NCBI GenBank assembly: GCA_963702535.1
Contig: CAVPDG010000010.1
Coordinates: 186,001 to 250,000, forward strand
DNA length: 64,000 nucleotides
Direction of reading: 5' to 3'
From: CAVPDG01 sp963702535
Lineage (GTDB): Bacteria; Chloroflexota; Anaerolineae; Anaerolineales; UBA4823
The notes under the pieces are model-generated. The model ran no database searches. It was not told where the DNA came from and was given only the letters and a program-made list of their open reading frames with translations. This document shows positions 35,400 to 44,683 of this stretch, piece after piece. Positions within the stretch are counted from its first letter, which is position 1; the number at the start of each line of letters is the position of its first letter. The position numbers were made by a program, and so were the translations under genes.

Positions 35400-36030
35400 G
35401 GTTTGTAGCAAGCATACGTAAACGACTTTCACCCAGGTTGACGCTGGCGTTAACAGCCGAGTACTTCATCAAATCCAGCAAGTCGGCGTTATTGTAACAA
35501 CACTCGCTCTTGAACGTCTCCGAGCCGGTGATCACCTTCACCTATTGGATCGCTAGGCTATAGCTCATCATACTTACAGGTAGTCGTATTGCTACTCGTT
35601 ATCTGTCTTCCCCGTGCGACGCGTTCTTGCCATACTGCCCGTTCGCCGGTACGTATGATTCGTGCTGTAGCTGACGTAATAAGTCGGGCTGGTCGGGCAG
35701 CTGTCGTCGGGGCGGTAATGCTTGCCCAGCAGGCGGTTGAGGGGGTCGTAATACAGGCAGATGAGCTGGCCACGTGCGTCGGTCTGCCACATCAAGTTGC
35801 CCAGAGCGTCTTATTTGTAGCTCCAACTACACATGTCAATGTAGATCATGCTGATATTGCGCTCGGAGAGGTTAGAGCTCAAGGTGGTGCTTGCCCTGCC
35901 TGTAGCCCGCGTTTTTAAGGCGGTCGCTCCATCGTACGTATAACTCACACCCATTACCGTGGGCGGGATGACCTGCGCCATGTGCCCACACAGGTCCGTG
36001 CAGGAGGTGTCCACGTTGCCGCGCGCAATA
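35400..36030 (-). pseudogene. RHS/YD-repeat protein remnant
   Basis: On the minus strand several frames carry YD-repeat sequence: VSYTYDGATALKTRATG, then a stop, then DALGNLMWQTDARGQ and YYDPLNRLLGKHYRPDDS. A further piece at 35400-35535 reads KVITGSETFKSECCYNNADL and ends KYSAVNASVNLGESRLRMLA. YD repeats form the beta-cage of RHS and related toxin-delivery or adhesion proteins. No complete core domain or toxin can be assembled, and stops and frame changes are frequent, so this is a relic. I cannot tell whether the last piece is the former C-terminal domain. Confidence 0.65.
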
Positions 36031-36550
36031 TGAGAATTTCCTCAAAAAATCACCCCTCGAATCCTTTTGCTTTTCCCTCTCAATGGGTGTATCAATTACA
36101 ACACATGTGCAAACGCAGCCCGCACCAAGAAGCTGCGGATCATCATTACACATCCGAATATTACCAACGGACAATACCAGCGGACATGCTGCAACCGTCA
36201 TACTACCAGCGTTTACGGTCTTCACCACGCACCACCGCACCTTCCCAACCTCATCAGGATGATTGCCCACGGCGGAAACCCCGCATCGCCGGTAATGCTC
36301 AGGCTACCGCTGCTTGCCCCGCTCAAGGACATACCGCCACACCCTTGCCCTCGTCTGGACCCTTTTCAGCTTCTCGTCCGCCTACCGAGTGCTCTTTCGG
36401 AGGGTTGTCAACTGCACTCAACCGTAACATACAATCTATTCGTTTGCAATCGTTTTTCCAACACAAATTCGAAGAAACGAAACATCTTGCCCCCCATGTT
36501 GCGCTCTTGGTAGCCTCCCCATTGCCCTGCTCCCTACTTATGCGCCTGGC
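36031..36550. other. G-poor, C-rich stretch, no convincing gene
   Basis: This 520-base stretch is C- and A-rich with little G on the strand shown, the opposite of the C-free tracts at the left edge of the island. Open frames on both strands lack recognisable domains and normal codon structure. I see no promoter, RNA or repeat that I can support. Confidence 0.5.
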
Positions 36551-37267
36551 CTAGAGCAAGCACCCCTCCATCGTGACGCTAAAATCCCGGGCATACAGCG
36601 CTTCCACGTACAGCCTCTCCCCGCTGGCGGGATGCAGGAACCCGATCGATCGAGCGTGCAGCGCCGGTCGGGCGATCAGCGGCTGCTCATCCTCTGCCCG
36701 TGCCTTGCCAGAAGTCAGGTCTGAGGGGTATAGTTTCGGCGGACCGCCGTACAGGGGGTCTCCCACCAGCGGCAGACCAATCGCCCTCAGGTGCGCCCGG
36801 ATCTGGTGCGTGCGCCCCGTGCGCGGGCGCGCTTCCAGCAGCGTGTAGCCTCGATAGCGCTCCAGCACCTTCAGCTCCGTGCGCGCCGGCTTGCCTTTGG
36901 CGTGATCCACAACCGTGCGGTGCCGCCGGTCGCCGTTCGGGCGCAGCGGCAGGTCGACGGTCTTTTCTTCCCAGGTCACCTCGCCAAAAACAAGTGCGTG
37001 GTAGACCTTCTCCACCTCGCCCCGCTCGAACTGCAGGTTGAGGTTGCGGTGCGCCGCTGCCGTGCGCGCCAGCAGCAACACGCCGCTGGTGTCCTTATCC
37101 AGGCGGTGGACGATCCATAACCGCCCGTAGTGCGCGCTCCAGCAGGCTGCGCACATGCGGCAGGGATGGGTCGTAGCCATCGGGCAGCACGCCCAGCCCC
37201 GCCGGCTTATGGATCGCCAGCAGGTGCTCATCGGCGAAGAGAACCTCGGCAAGGCGTCCGGCGCCAC
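36551..37267 (-). CDS. RluA/RluD-family pseudouridine synthase (frameshifted)
   Basis: An RNA-modifying enzyme converting uridine to pseudouridine. The catalytic motif is LWIVHRLDKDTSGVLLLAR, with the Asp nucleophile in HRLDKDTSG. RPRTGRTHQIRAHLRAIGLP and LVGDPLYGG follow as in the family. The N-terminal part (VLFADEHLLAIHKPAGLGVL) is only found in another frame, so breaks are needed near 37245 and near 37135. The target position in rRNA or tRNA is not readable. GTG 37267 is a provisional start, 14 bases after the MFS stop. Confidence 0.8.
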   Translation of the reverse strand: MAPDALPRFSSPMSTCWRSISRRGWACCPMATTHPCRMCAACWSAHYGRLWIVHRLDKDTSGVLLLARTAAAHRNLNLQFERGEVEKVYHALVFGEVTWEEKTVDLPLRPNGDRRHRTVVDHAKGKPARTELKVLERYRGYTLLEARPRTGRTHQIRAHLRAIGLPLVGDPLYGGPPKLYPSDLTSGKARAEDEQPLIARPALHARSIGFLHPASGERLYVEALYARDFSVTMEGCLL

Positions 37268-37281
37268 TGTGCTCGGCTCTC

Positions 37282-38548
37282 CTACAGCCTGGTCTCCCGG
37301 CTAGGGGCGGTCGCCGCTTCGCCGCGCCGCACGCCCGCCATCAGGATGAAAGCCACGATCAGGAAGACCGGCGCCAGCAGCATCACCATGTTGTAGTTCA
37401 GGTTGCTGAGCTGCACCATCCAGCCGTTGGTGTTGGGACCCACGATCGCCGCCAGGGTGGAGAAGAGGTAGTACAGCCCGGTGTACGTCCCCACCCGCGC
37501 CAGGGTGGTGCTGTCCACCACCATCGGCAGCGAGTTGATGTTGATCAGCGCCCAGGCTGCCCCCGCTACCATCAGCAGCAAGCCGATCACCGGCACCAAC
37601 GCCCAGCACCGGCAGGGTGAAGACCGCTTGGGTCAGCGTGGCAGCGGGGGTGAAGTAGATCGCCAGGATCACCAGCGTCATCAAAGGCGATGCCGGTCAT
37701 GATCGTCGGTCGCCTGCCGGCTTTGGCGCCGATGTAGCCGGAGGGCAGGGCGAACAGCACGAAGGTCAGCGAGAGCTGCCCCAGCAGGCGGGCGCCATCC
37801 GCCTCCGGCAATCCCAGGTGCTTCTGCGCGTACAGGGTGAAGAAAGCCTCGATCGCCGTGTAAGCCAGGAACCAGAAGAAGATGGCAAAGAGCAGGCGCA
37901 GAACGCTCTTATCGGGATCGCGGAAGGCTTCCTTCAGGCTGGCGAGCATACCCGGTTGCGCCTCGCTCGTTTCGTAGACCTTCGGCTCCCGGATGAAGAG
38001 GATCACCAGCAGCCCGGCGACGATCACCAGCGCCGACCCCATCCAGAACGGGAAAGCCGGGTTGAGCTCGTACAGCGCCGCCCCGCCCAGGAAGGAGAAG
38101 ATGGCGCCTACCCCGCCCATGAAGTTGATGATCCCGTTGGCTTGCGAGCGGTATTTCGAGGGGGTGATATCCGGCATCAGCGCTACCACCGGCGTGCGCC
38201 ACAGCGCCATGCTCAGCAACAGCGTGCTGGTGCACGCCACGAACACCGGCAGGACAGCCGCCAGCGGGATCAAGCCGAAAGCTGCCGCGCTGATCGGCGC
38301 CCCCACCAGCAGGAAGGGCATGCGCCTGCCGATGGGCGTGCGCAGCCGGTCCGACCAGGCGCCCACCGGCGGCTGGATCAGCAGCGCGGCGAAGTTATCC
38401 AGGGTCATGAAGAAGCCGATCAGCGCCGGCGCCAGCCCGAACTTGTTCGCCAGGAAAGCGGCACGAAGGCGTTGTACACCCCCCAGATGATGCTGACGCC
38501 GAAAAACCCTAAGCCGAGCAGGAACGTCTTGCCGTAGCTGAATTTCAT
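37282..38548 (-). CDS. MFS transporter, SLC45/sugar-type (frameshifted)
   Basis: A 12-helix major-facilitator protein of about 420 residues. It starts MKFSYGKTFLLGLGFFGVSI with AAGGAG upstream. The loop 2-3 region reads PVGAWSDRLRTPIGRRMPFL, and the loop MPDITPSKYRSQANGIINF is typical of the SLC45/GPH-like group. The frame changes near 38457, near 37690 and near 37600. The C-terminal helices (VIGLLLMVAGAAWALININS and NMVMLLAPVFLIVAFILMAG) are intact. The substrate may be a disaccharide by family resemblance, but this is weak. Confidence 0.75.
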
Positions 38549-38597
38549 GATCATCTCCTTGGTTCGCCGGTCACTCGTGCCTACCGGCTACTCGCAC

Positions 38598-39352
38598 CTA
38601 ACGGCGCTCGTCCGGCGGCTCTTCAGTCTCTTCCAGCCCCTTCAGGAACTGCAGGTCGGAGGCGCTCAAATCAGCCTTTTGCAGCAGGTCCGGGCGGCGC
38701 TGGCGCGTGCGCAGCAGCGCCTGCTGCGCGCCGCCAGCGCGCTCAGGCGGGCATGGTCGCCCGAAACGAGCACATCCGGCACCCGCCAGCCGCGATACTC
38801 CGGCGGGCGGGTGTAGTGCGGGTACTCCAGCAAACCCGAGGCGTGCGAGTCATCCAGTGCGCCGTCCGGGTCGCCCAGCACGCCGGGGATCAGGCGCGTC
38901 ACCGCATCGATCAGCACCAGCGCCGGCAGCTCCCCGCCGGTCAGCACGTAATCGCCGATGGAGATCTCGTCGCTCACCAGGTGCTGGCGCACGCGCTCGT
39001 CCACCCCTTCGTAGCGCCCGCACAGCAGCGCCAGGCGCGGCTGCTCCGCCAGCTCAAAAGCGATGCTCTGGCTGAAGGGGCGTCCCTGCGGGGTGAGCAG
39101 GATGACCGGGCAGGCGGGCGGCGCGCCCAGCACGCCCTCCACCGCCGTGAAGATCGGCTCGGGCTTCATCACCATCCCGCCCCCGCCGCCGTACGGCTCG
39201 TCGTCGGTGACATGGTGCTTATCGCTGGTCCAATCCCGGATGTTGTGCAGCGCCACCTCCAGCAAGCCGCGTTGCCGGGCGCGCTGCAGGATGCTGGTCT
39301 CCAGGTAAGGCGTAAACGCCTCGGGAAAAAGGGTAAAAACGTCGAAGTGCAT
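38598..39352 (-). CDS. trmD: tRNA (guanine-N1)-methyltransferase TrmD (frameshifted near the end)
   Basis: A SPOUT-class, SAM-dependent enzyme that makes m1G37 in tRNAs. It starts MHFDVFTLFPEAFTPYLETS. Hallmarks are DDEPYGGGGGMVMKPEP, LCGRYEGVDERV and ISIGDYVLTGGELPALVLID (trefoil knot and cofactor site), and the tRNA-binding end PHYTRPPEYRGWRVPDVLVS. The frame changes near 38737 and then reads LLRTRQRRPDLLQKADL to a stop at 38598. It is essential in most bacteria, so a sequencing indel is the probable cause of the break. Confidence 0.92.
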
Positions 39353-39425
39353 GCCTGTATTCTAGCCGCAAGGAAAACGGCTGGCAAGGTCTGATTAAGC
39401 TTCGTATAGAAGCCCCTAACCCGTC

Positions 39426-39454
39426 TTGACGTTCACTTGTGGACAAGGTATTAT
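39426..39454 (+). promoter_or_regulatory. sigma70-type promoter before the TPR genes
   Basis: TTGACG at 39426-39431 and TATTAT at 39449-39454 are 17 bases apart. The predicted transcript start, near 39461, favours the downstream ATG at 39491; ATG 39464 would be nearly leaderless. Confidence 0.7.
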
Positions 39455-39490
39455 GATCTTGTTATGTATTTACGTGGGAATAAATGGAGC

Positions 39491-40702
39491 ATGACGCGCC
39501 GCCCCCGGCGGCGTTCCAGCCCGTGGCGCATACTGCTGCTTCTGGCATTGATCGGCGTAGCCTTATATTTCAACCAGGTGGTGGTGCCTGCCACGCCGCC
39601 GCTCTTCATCCCTACCCCCACCCCCACGCGCAGCCCGCAATCCTTCATCACGGATGCAGAGCAGTACTACAACGAAGGCAAGCTGGCGCAGTCGATCGAG
39701 GCGTACAAGCAGGCTATCCTCGCCGATCCGAACAATCCCGCCCTCTACGTGACCCTGGCGCGTATCCAGGTCTTTGCCGGGCAATACAAGGAAGCCATCA
39801 CCAATACCCAGAACGCCCTGCTCAAGAACCCCAACAACCCGCTGGCGCACGCCGTGCAGGGCTGGGCTCTGAGCTTTACCGACGAGGACCTGGCAGCCGA
39901 GGCGGCTGTCAAAAAAGCCCTCGAGTTGGACCCCAACAGCGCCCTGGCGCATGCTTTCTACGCCGAGATCCTCTTGAACAAAGGCGACCTGGAAGACTTC
40001 GACCAGGCAGCCGCCGAGTCGCGGCGGGCGAAGGACCTCGACCCCAACCTGTTGGAAGTTCACCGCGCCCGAGGCCTGGTGTTGGTCAGCTCCGGCACGG
40101 AAAACCTGGACCAGGCGATCCAGGAGCTCAAAGCCGCCATCGCCATCAACGATAAGATCGCCGATCTGCACTTGAACCTGGGGTTTGCCTACCGGCTTGC
40201 CGGCGAAAATGACCTGGCGGTCGACGAGCTGCTGGCAGCTTACGCCCTCAGCCCCACCGACTCCAACATCCCCACCGAGATCGCCTTCGCCTATGCCAAC
40301 GAAGGGCAGTTCGGCAAGGCCTCCCAGTACGCCGAGGACGCGGTCAAGATCGACCCCACCAACCCCAAGATGCACGGCAACCTGGGCATCATGTACTACC
40401 GCAACAGCGAGCTGGATAAAGCCATCCCCGAGCTTGCCCTGGCGGTGCGCGGCGGCACGACCGCCGATGGCGCCGTGGTCGAAGGTCAGCCGCTGGATTA
40501 CGGCAAGATCGCCGAGTACTATTGGTTCTACGGCTTTGCTCTGGCGAAAAACAACCGTTGCGCCGAGGCTGTACCCGTCTTCCAGGCGCTGCTCACCGGC
40601 GTTCCGGATGACGAGCTTGCTGTCGGAAATGCCCAGGCGGGTCTGGAGCTATGCCTGGTGAGCATCGAGACCCCCACCGTGGAGATCACCCCCACACCCT
40701 GA
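39491..40702 (+). CDS. Membrane-anchored TPR protein
   Basis: About 403 residues. A basic N-terminus (MTRRPRRRSSPWR) and one signal-anchor helix (ILLLLALIGVALYF) are followed by a Thr/Pro linker (IPTPTPTRSPQS). At least seven tetratricopeptide repeats follow, for example AEQYYNEGKLAQSIEAYKQA and GNLGIMYYRNSELDKAIPEL. TPR arrays bind peptides or partner proteins; nothing indicates an enzyme. The C-terminus is again TPT-rich. It is paralogous to the next gene, which starts 4 bases after this stop, so the two form an operon. Confidence 0.8.
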   Translation: MTRRPRRRSSPWRILLLLALIGVALYFNQVVVPATPPLFIPTPTPTRSPQSFITDAEQYYNEGKLAQSIEAYKQAILADPNNPALYVTLARIQVFAGQYKEAITNTQNALLKNPNNPLAHAVQGWALSFTDEDLAAEAAVKKALELDPNSALAHAFYAEILLNKGDLEDFDQAAAESRRAKDLDPNLLEVHRARGLVLVSSGTENLDQAIQELKAAIAINDKIADLHLNLGFAYRLAGENDLAVDELLAAYALSPTDSNIPTEIAFAYANEGQFGKASQYAEDAVKIDPTNPKMHGNLGIMYYRNSELDKAIPELALAVRGGTTADGAVVEGQPLDYGKIAEYYWFYGFALAKNNRCAEAVPVFQALLTGVPDDELAVGNAQAGLELCLVSIETPTVEITPTP

Positions 40703-40705
40703 GCC

Positions 40706-42160
40706 ATGGAACGCGATCTGGTCGGAAAACGCCCCCATTTTCGCCCCGCCAAGGCAAGCTTTAACGTGTACCGCTTCATGGTCCTGGTGGTGCTCATCAT
40801 TGCCGGGTTGTGGGTCCTGCTGGGCTACGAGCGCGGCCAGGTACAGCCTGCCTTCCAGCCCACGCCCACGCCCACACGCACGGCAAACTCGTACTTCAGG
40901 GAGGCGCAGGCTTACTTCCAGTCGGGTAAGCTGGATGCGCCGGACCCGCCCTCCCCCGCGCCTCCGGACCCGGATGCCATCGATACCTACCAGCGCGCCC
41001 TGGCGGTCGACCCGAACAACGCCCTGGCATGGGCTGAGATGGCGCGCATCCAGACCTATTCCACCACTATGCTGAGCAGCGACGCCCAGCGCCGGGCGCG
41101 CCTTGCCGAAGCACTGCAGTCGATCGACAAGGCTGTGGCGCTGAACCCGGATGACAGCACCGTGCACGCCGTGCGCGCTTTTGTGCTCGACTGGAACGCC
41201 TCCTACGCCTCCGAGACCGAGGCGCAGTCCCTGCTGAAAGAAGCCGAGGGCGAAGCGGTGCGCGCTTACCAGCTCGATCCGGATAACGCCCTGGCGCTGG
41301 CTTTCTACGCCGAGGTCTCACTCGACCAGCAGAAGTGGCAGCAGGCGGAGGAGTATGCCGCCCGCGCCGTCGAGCGAGCCCCGGATTCGATGGACGCCCA
41401 CCGGGTGTACGCCACCGTCCTGGAATCGATCGCCCAATACCGCCTGGCAATCGAGCAGTACCTCAAAGCAGCGGAGATCAACCCCAACCTGACCTTCCTC
41501 TACGCCTACATCGGGCGCAACTACCTGCGCCTGAGAGTGTATGACCGCGCCCTGGAATACTTCGCCAAGGCAGCCGATATCAACGAGCAGCTTGGCGTGC
41601 GCAATCCCATCCCTTACCTGGAGATCGCCAAGACCTACACGCAACAGGGCGAGTTTTTCATCGCCTCCCGCAACGCCGAAAAAGCCCTGCGCTTCGACCC
41701 CAGCAACCCCAACACCTACGGACAGCTCGGCATCATCTACATCAAGTCGCGCAACTACGAAGGCGCCCTGCCCACCCTGCGCTGCGCGGTCAAAGGCTGC
41801 TCGGCGCAAGAAAATGAGCTTGCCCAGGGCTTCGTAGACGAGGGCACGCTGGCGGAGAGCGTAGCAGTAGAGGGATTGCCCCTGACCAACCTGACCGTCG
41901 CCTATTACTACGTCGAGTACGGTACCGTGCTCGCCTTTTTGAGCCGTCCCACACAGAACTACTGCAGCGAGGCTCAGGCTGTATTGGACGAGGTGCGCCT
42001 CAAGTATTCCAGCGACGCCATCCTGATGAGCATCGTTGAAGATAGCGAGGGAATTTGCCGCCGCCTGGAAAGCGAGGGCAGCGCTGGGCAGAGCGGTACC
42101 GGCACCCCGCAAGCAACCAACCTCCCCAGCACGATGATCAATGCCACACCGACGCCGTAA
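40706..42160 (+). CDS. Membrane-anchored TPR protein, second paralog
   Basis: 484 residues with the same plan as the preceding gene: a short cytosolic N-terminus, a membrane helix (FMVLVVLIIAGLWVLLGY), a Thr/Pro linker (FQPTPTPTRTANSYF), then about eight TPR units (AEEYAARAVERAPDSMDAHR and ALEYFAKAADINEQLG are examples) and a TP-rich end. The extra Pro-rich insert in repeat 1 (PDPPSPAPPDPD) is unusual. It is likely a scaffold outside the membrane, perhaps assembling an envelope complex with its paralog. The groESL promoter lies directly downstream. Confidence 0.8.
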   Translation: MERDLVGKRPHFRPAKASFNVYRFMVLVVLIIAGLWVLLGYERGQVQPAFQPTPTPTRTANSYFREAQAYFQSGKLDAPDPPSPAPPDPDAIDTYQRALAVDPNNALAWAEMARIQTYSTTMLSSDAQRRARLAEALQSIDKAVALNPDDSTVHAVRAFVLDWNASYASETEAQSLLKEAEGEAVRAYQLDPDNALALAFYAEVSLDQQKWQQAEEYAARAVERAPDSMDAHRVYATVLESIAQYRLAIEQYLKAAEINPNLTFLYAYIGRNYLRLRVYDRALEYFAKAADINEQLGVRNPIPYLEIAKTYTQQGEFFIASRNAEKALRFDPSNPNTYGQLGIIYIKSRNYEGALPTLRCAVKGCSAQENELAQGFVDEGTLAESVAVEGLPLTNLTVAYYYVEYGTVLAFLSRPTQNYCSEAQAVLDEVRLKYSSDAILMSIVEDSEGICRRLESEGSAGQSGTGTPQATNLPSTMINATPTP

Positions 42161-42217
42161 TGCCCGGCTGATATCCGTGCAATTTGTCAGAATTTTGTTA
42201 ATTTCATCACCTGCCTC

Positions 42218-42246
42218 TTGACTTTCTCAAAAATCAACGGTATGAT
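42218..42246 (+). promoter_or_regulatory. sigma70-type promoter of groESL
   Basis: TTGACT at 42218-42223 and TATGAT at 42241-42246 are separated by exactly 17 bases. The CIRCE lies 11-37 bases past the -10 element, an ideal place for HrcA repression. Confidence 0.85.
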
Positions 42247-42256
42247 TTGGATGCAG

Positions 42257-42283
42257 TTAGCACTCGCAACAATAGAGTGCTAA
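42257..42283 (+). promoter_or_regulatory. CIRCE operator before groES
   Basis: A perfect TTAGCACTC-N9-GAGTGCTAA inverted repeat, matching the one before hrcA half-site for half-site with a different spacer. It is the HrcA binding site controlling groESL. Confidence 0.96.
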
Positions 42284-42334
42284 CTCGTCTGTGTGAAAGT
42301 CAATTTAATTCCAACATTTTGCAAGGAGGTACAT

Positions 42335-42628
42335 ATGTCGATATCCATCAAACCCTTGGGAAGCCGCGTGGTGGTCGAGCCCCTGGAGCAGGAAGAAGTC
42401 ACCGCTGGCGGTATCGTGCTTCCGGAAACTGCCAAAGAGAAGCCGCAGAAGGGTAAAATCCTGTCGGTCGGACCCGGCGAGCGTGACGAAGACGGTGATC
42501 GCATCGCAATGGATGTATCCGTTGGGGACACCGTCCTGTTTGCCAAGTACGCCGGCACCGAGATCAAGATCGACGGCAAGAAACTGCTCATCCTAAAAGA
42601 GAGCGATATCCTGGCTATTCTCGTTTAA
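42335..42628 (+). CDS. groES: Co-chaperonin GroES
   Basis: A 97-residue heptameric lid of the GroEL chamber. ISIKPLGSRVVVEPLEQEE starts the beta barrel, the mobile loop is near EVTAGGIVLPETAKEKPQKG, and VGDTVLFAKYAGTEIKIDGK is the family signature. ATG 42335 is chosen for the AAGGAGG site before it. It is followed after 35 bases by groEL and preceded by a promoter and CIRCE. Confidence 0.96.
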   Translation: MSISIKPLGSRVVVEPLEQEEVTAGGIVLPETAKEKPQKGKILSVGPGERDEDGDRIAMDVSVGDTVLFAKYAGTEIKIDGKKLLILKESDILAILV

Positions 42629-42663
42629 TTAATCCTGAACCAAAATAGAGGAGTGAGTAATCT

Positions 42664-44295
42664 ATGGCAGCCAAACAACTAGTATTCGGCGAAGAGGCGC
42701 GCCACCGCCTGCAGCGCGGTATGGACCTTCTGGCCACCGCAGTAGTCACCACCCTGGGTCCCAAGGGTCGCAACGTGGCAGTCGACCGCAAATTCGGTTC
42801 CCCCACCATCACCCACGACGGCGTGACCGTGGCGAAGGAAGTTGAGCTGGAAGACCCATTCGAGAACATGGGCGCCCAGCTGCTCAAAGAAGCCGCTACC
42901 AAGACCAATGACATCGCTGGCGACGGCACCACCACCGCCACCGTACTGGCGCATTCCATGGTGCGCGAAGGCATGAAGAACCTGGCAGCCGGCGCCAACC
43001 CCATGCTACTCAAGCGTGGCATCGAAGCCGCCACCAAAGCCGTAGCTGAGAAGATCAAGGCTCAGGCAATCGAGATCACCACGAAGGAAGAAATCGCCAA
43101 TGTCGCTTCGATCTCAGCCCAGGACCGCACCATCGGCGAGCTGATCGCCGAAGTCATGGATAAAGTCGGCAAAGATGGCGTGATCACCGTTGAAGAATCC
43201 AAGGGTCTGGAATTCGAGACCGAGTACGTCGAAGGTATGCAGTTCGACCGCGGTTATATTTCACCCTATTTCATCTCGGACCCCGAGCACATGGAAGCCT
43301 CTATCGAGGACGCTTACATCCTGGTCTACGACAAGAAGATCTCCGCCGCATCCGATATCGTCCCGCTGCTGGAGAAACTGGTCCAGATCGGCAAGCGCGA
43401 GCTGCTCATCATCTCCGAGGACGTCGATGGCGAAGCCCTGGCGACCCTCGTGCTGAACAAGCTGCGCGGTATGCTCAATGTCGTTGCGGTCAAGGCGCCC
43501 GGTTTCGGCGACCGCCGCAAGGCTATGATGCAGGATATTGCTACCCTCACCGGCGCCACCGTGATCTCCGAGGAGACCGGTCGCAAGCTCGAGACAGCCG
43601 TTCTGGCAGACCTGGGTCGCGCCGAGAAGATCGTCTCCACCAAGGACGATACGACCGTCATCGGCGGCAAGGGCGATGGAGCGCAGATCAAAGGTCGCAT
43701 CGAGCAGATCCGTGTCGAGATTGACAAGAGCACCAGCGATTACGACCGCGAGAAACTGCAGGAGCGCCTTGCCAAGCTTTCCGGCGGCGTCGCCATCATC
43801 CGCGTTGGCGCAGCTACCGAGACCGAGCTCAAAGAGAAGAAACACCGCGTGGAAGACGCACTCTCCGCTACGCGTGCAGCCGTGGAAGAGGGCATCGTCC
43901 CCGGCGGCGGCGTCGCCCTGGTGAACGCCATGTCCGCGCTGGATAAGGTGAGCGTCGATTCGGAAGACGCCAAGATTGGCGTGACCATCGTGCGCCGCTC
44001 CCTGGAAGTCCCCCTGCGCAAGATCGCCGAGAACGCCGGACAGGATGGCTCCGTGGTTTTGGAGACCGTTCGCCGCATGCAGAAGGAAAAGAAGAACATC
44101 AACATCGGCTTCAACGTCATCTCCGAGAGCTACATCGACATGGTGAAAGACGGCGTGATCGACCCTGCCAAGGTAACCCGCGGCGCCCTCGAAAATGCCG
44201 CCTCGATTGCAGCCATGATCCTGACCACCGAAGCGCTGATTACCGAAGTACCCGAGAAAGACAAACCGGCTCCTCCTCAGATGCCGGAGTACTAA
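42664..44295 (+). CDS. groEL: Chaperonin GroEL
   Basis: A 543-residue ATP-dependent folding chamber subunit. The ATP-binding motifs are seen at LGPKGRNVAVDRKFGSPTIT and NDIAGDGTTTATVLAHSMV, the apical domain at FDRGYISPYFISDPEHM, and the signature AAVEEGIVPGGGVALVNA near residue 405. The C-terminus ends KDKPAPPQMPEY and lacks the GGM repeats of E. coli GroEL. Uninterrupted over its full length, unlike many neighbours. A strong terminator follows. Confidence 0.97.
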   Translation: MAAKQLVFGEEARHRLQRGMDLLATAVVTTLGPKGRNVAVDRKFGSPTITHDGVTVAKEVELEDPFENMGAQLLKEAATKTNDIAGDGTTTATVLAHSMVREGMKNLAAGANPMLLKRGIEAATKAVAEKIKAQAIEITTKEEIANVASISAQDRTIGELIAEVMDKVGKDGVITVEESKGLEFETEYVEGMQFDRGYISPYFISDPEHMEASIEDAYILVYDKKISAASDIVPLLEKLVQIGKRELLIISEDVDGEALATLVLNKLRGMLNVVAVKAPGFGDRRKAMMQDIATLTGATVISEETGRKLETAVLADLGRAEKIVSTKDDTTVIGGKGDGAQIKGRIEQIRVEIDKSTSDYDREKLQERLAKLSGGVAIIRVGAATETELKEKKHRVEDALSATRAAVEEGIVPGGGVALVNAMSALDKVSVDSEDAKIGVTIVRRSLEVPLRKIAENAGQDGSVVLETVRRMQKEKKNINIGFNVISESYIDMVKDGVIDPAKVTRGALENAASIAAMILTTEALITEVPEKDKPAPPQMPEY

Positions 44296-44318
44296 ACCGC
44301 TAGACGACTGGTGTACCT

Positions 44319-44354
44319 GCGGAGGCCTGGTATAGACAGGCCTCCGCCTTTTTA
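44319..44354 (+). terminator. Intrinsic terminator of groESL
   Basis: GCGGAGGCCTG and CAGGCCTCCGC form a perfect 11-bp stem around a short loop, followed by CTTTTTATT. It closes the groESL transcript 24 bases after the stop codon. Confidence 0.92.
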
Positions 44355-44363
44355 TTCCCGGTT

Positions 44364-44392
44364 TTGACAAATACCATCCAATATGTTAAAAT
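44364..44392 (+). promoter_or_regulatory. Strong sigma70-type promoter upstream of a candidate RNA
   Basis: TTGACA (44364-44369) and TAAAAT (44387-44392) are 17 bases apart. This is one of the best promoter matches in the window. It lies about 290 bases upstream of the RNase J start, far more than a simple leader needs. Confidence 0.8.
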
Positions 44393-44398
44393 CTATAC

Positions 44399-44612
44399 GA
44401 TATTCGCAATGGGGCAGATGACTGCCCCGGAAATGCAAAGGCATCATCTCTTGATATTGAAGAAGACACCCGGTGCAGGTTGCCGGATGGCGGGACAGCA
44501 ACAAGGGTTGGAGAGTCCTGTAAGCATTTACAATCAACGACTGAGTAAACACCGAACAGCCCTGGCTGGTGAGGCGTGTCCTGTAGTCTTGCCTCTGCCG
44601 GGGCGCTTTTAT
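44399..44612 (+). ncRNA. Candidate structured RNA (long leader or independent ncRNA)
   Basis: The roughly 214 bases after the promoter have no good coding frame but several possible helices. GGGGCA/TGCCCC (44411-44428) competes with a long-range pairing GCCCCGG (44424-44430) with CCGGGGC (44598-44604), which is followed by GCTTTTA. GTTGC/GCAAC and GAGGC/GCCTC hairpins lie between. Such mutually exclusive helices suggest either a 6S-like RNA closed by its ends or an attenuator for rnj. I could not match it to a known family by eye. Confidence 0.45.
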
Positions 44613-44683
44613 TATTGAAGCAGCAGTATTTCGGAAAATAAACAGTTCACACGAACGTTGCAAGGTTAAGCACCAAGGAAAAA

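Noticed and set aside
35982..36554. A 190-codon plus-strand open frame at the island's right edge
   Set aside because: The product is Pro/Ser/His-rich without domains, explained by the C-rich, G-poor composition. It also overlaps the RHS relic on the other strand.
43261..44370. A 369-codon open frame on the minus strand opposite groEL
   Set aside because: Same kind of shadow; it would also run through the groESL terminator. No start context and no family resemblance.
44480..44570. Partial likeness to a glycine riboswitch (GGAGAG then CACCGAA)
   Set aside because: The conserved partner segments of the glycine aptamer are missing, and the downstream gene is RNase J, which is not a glycine gene.
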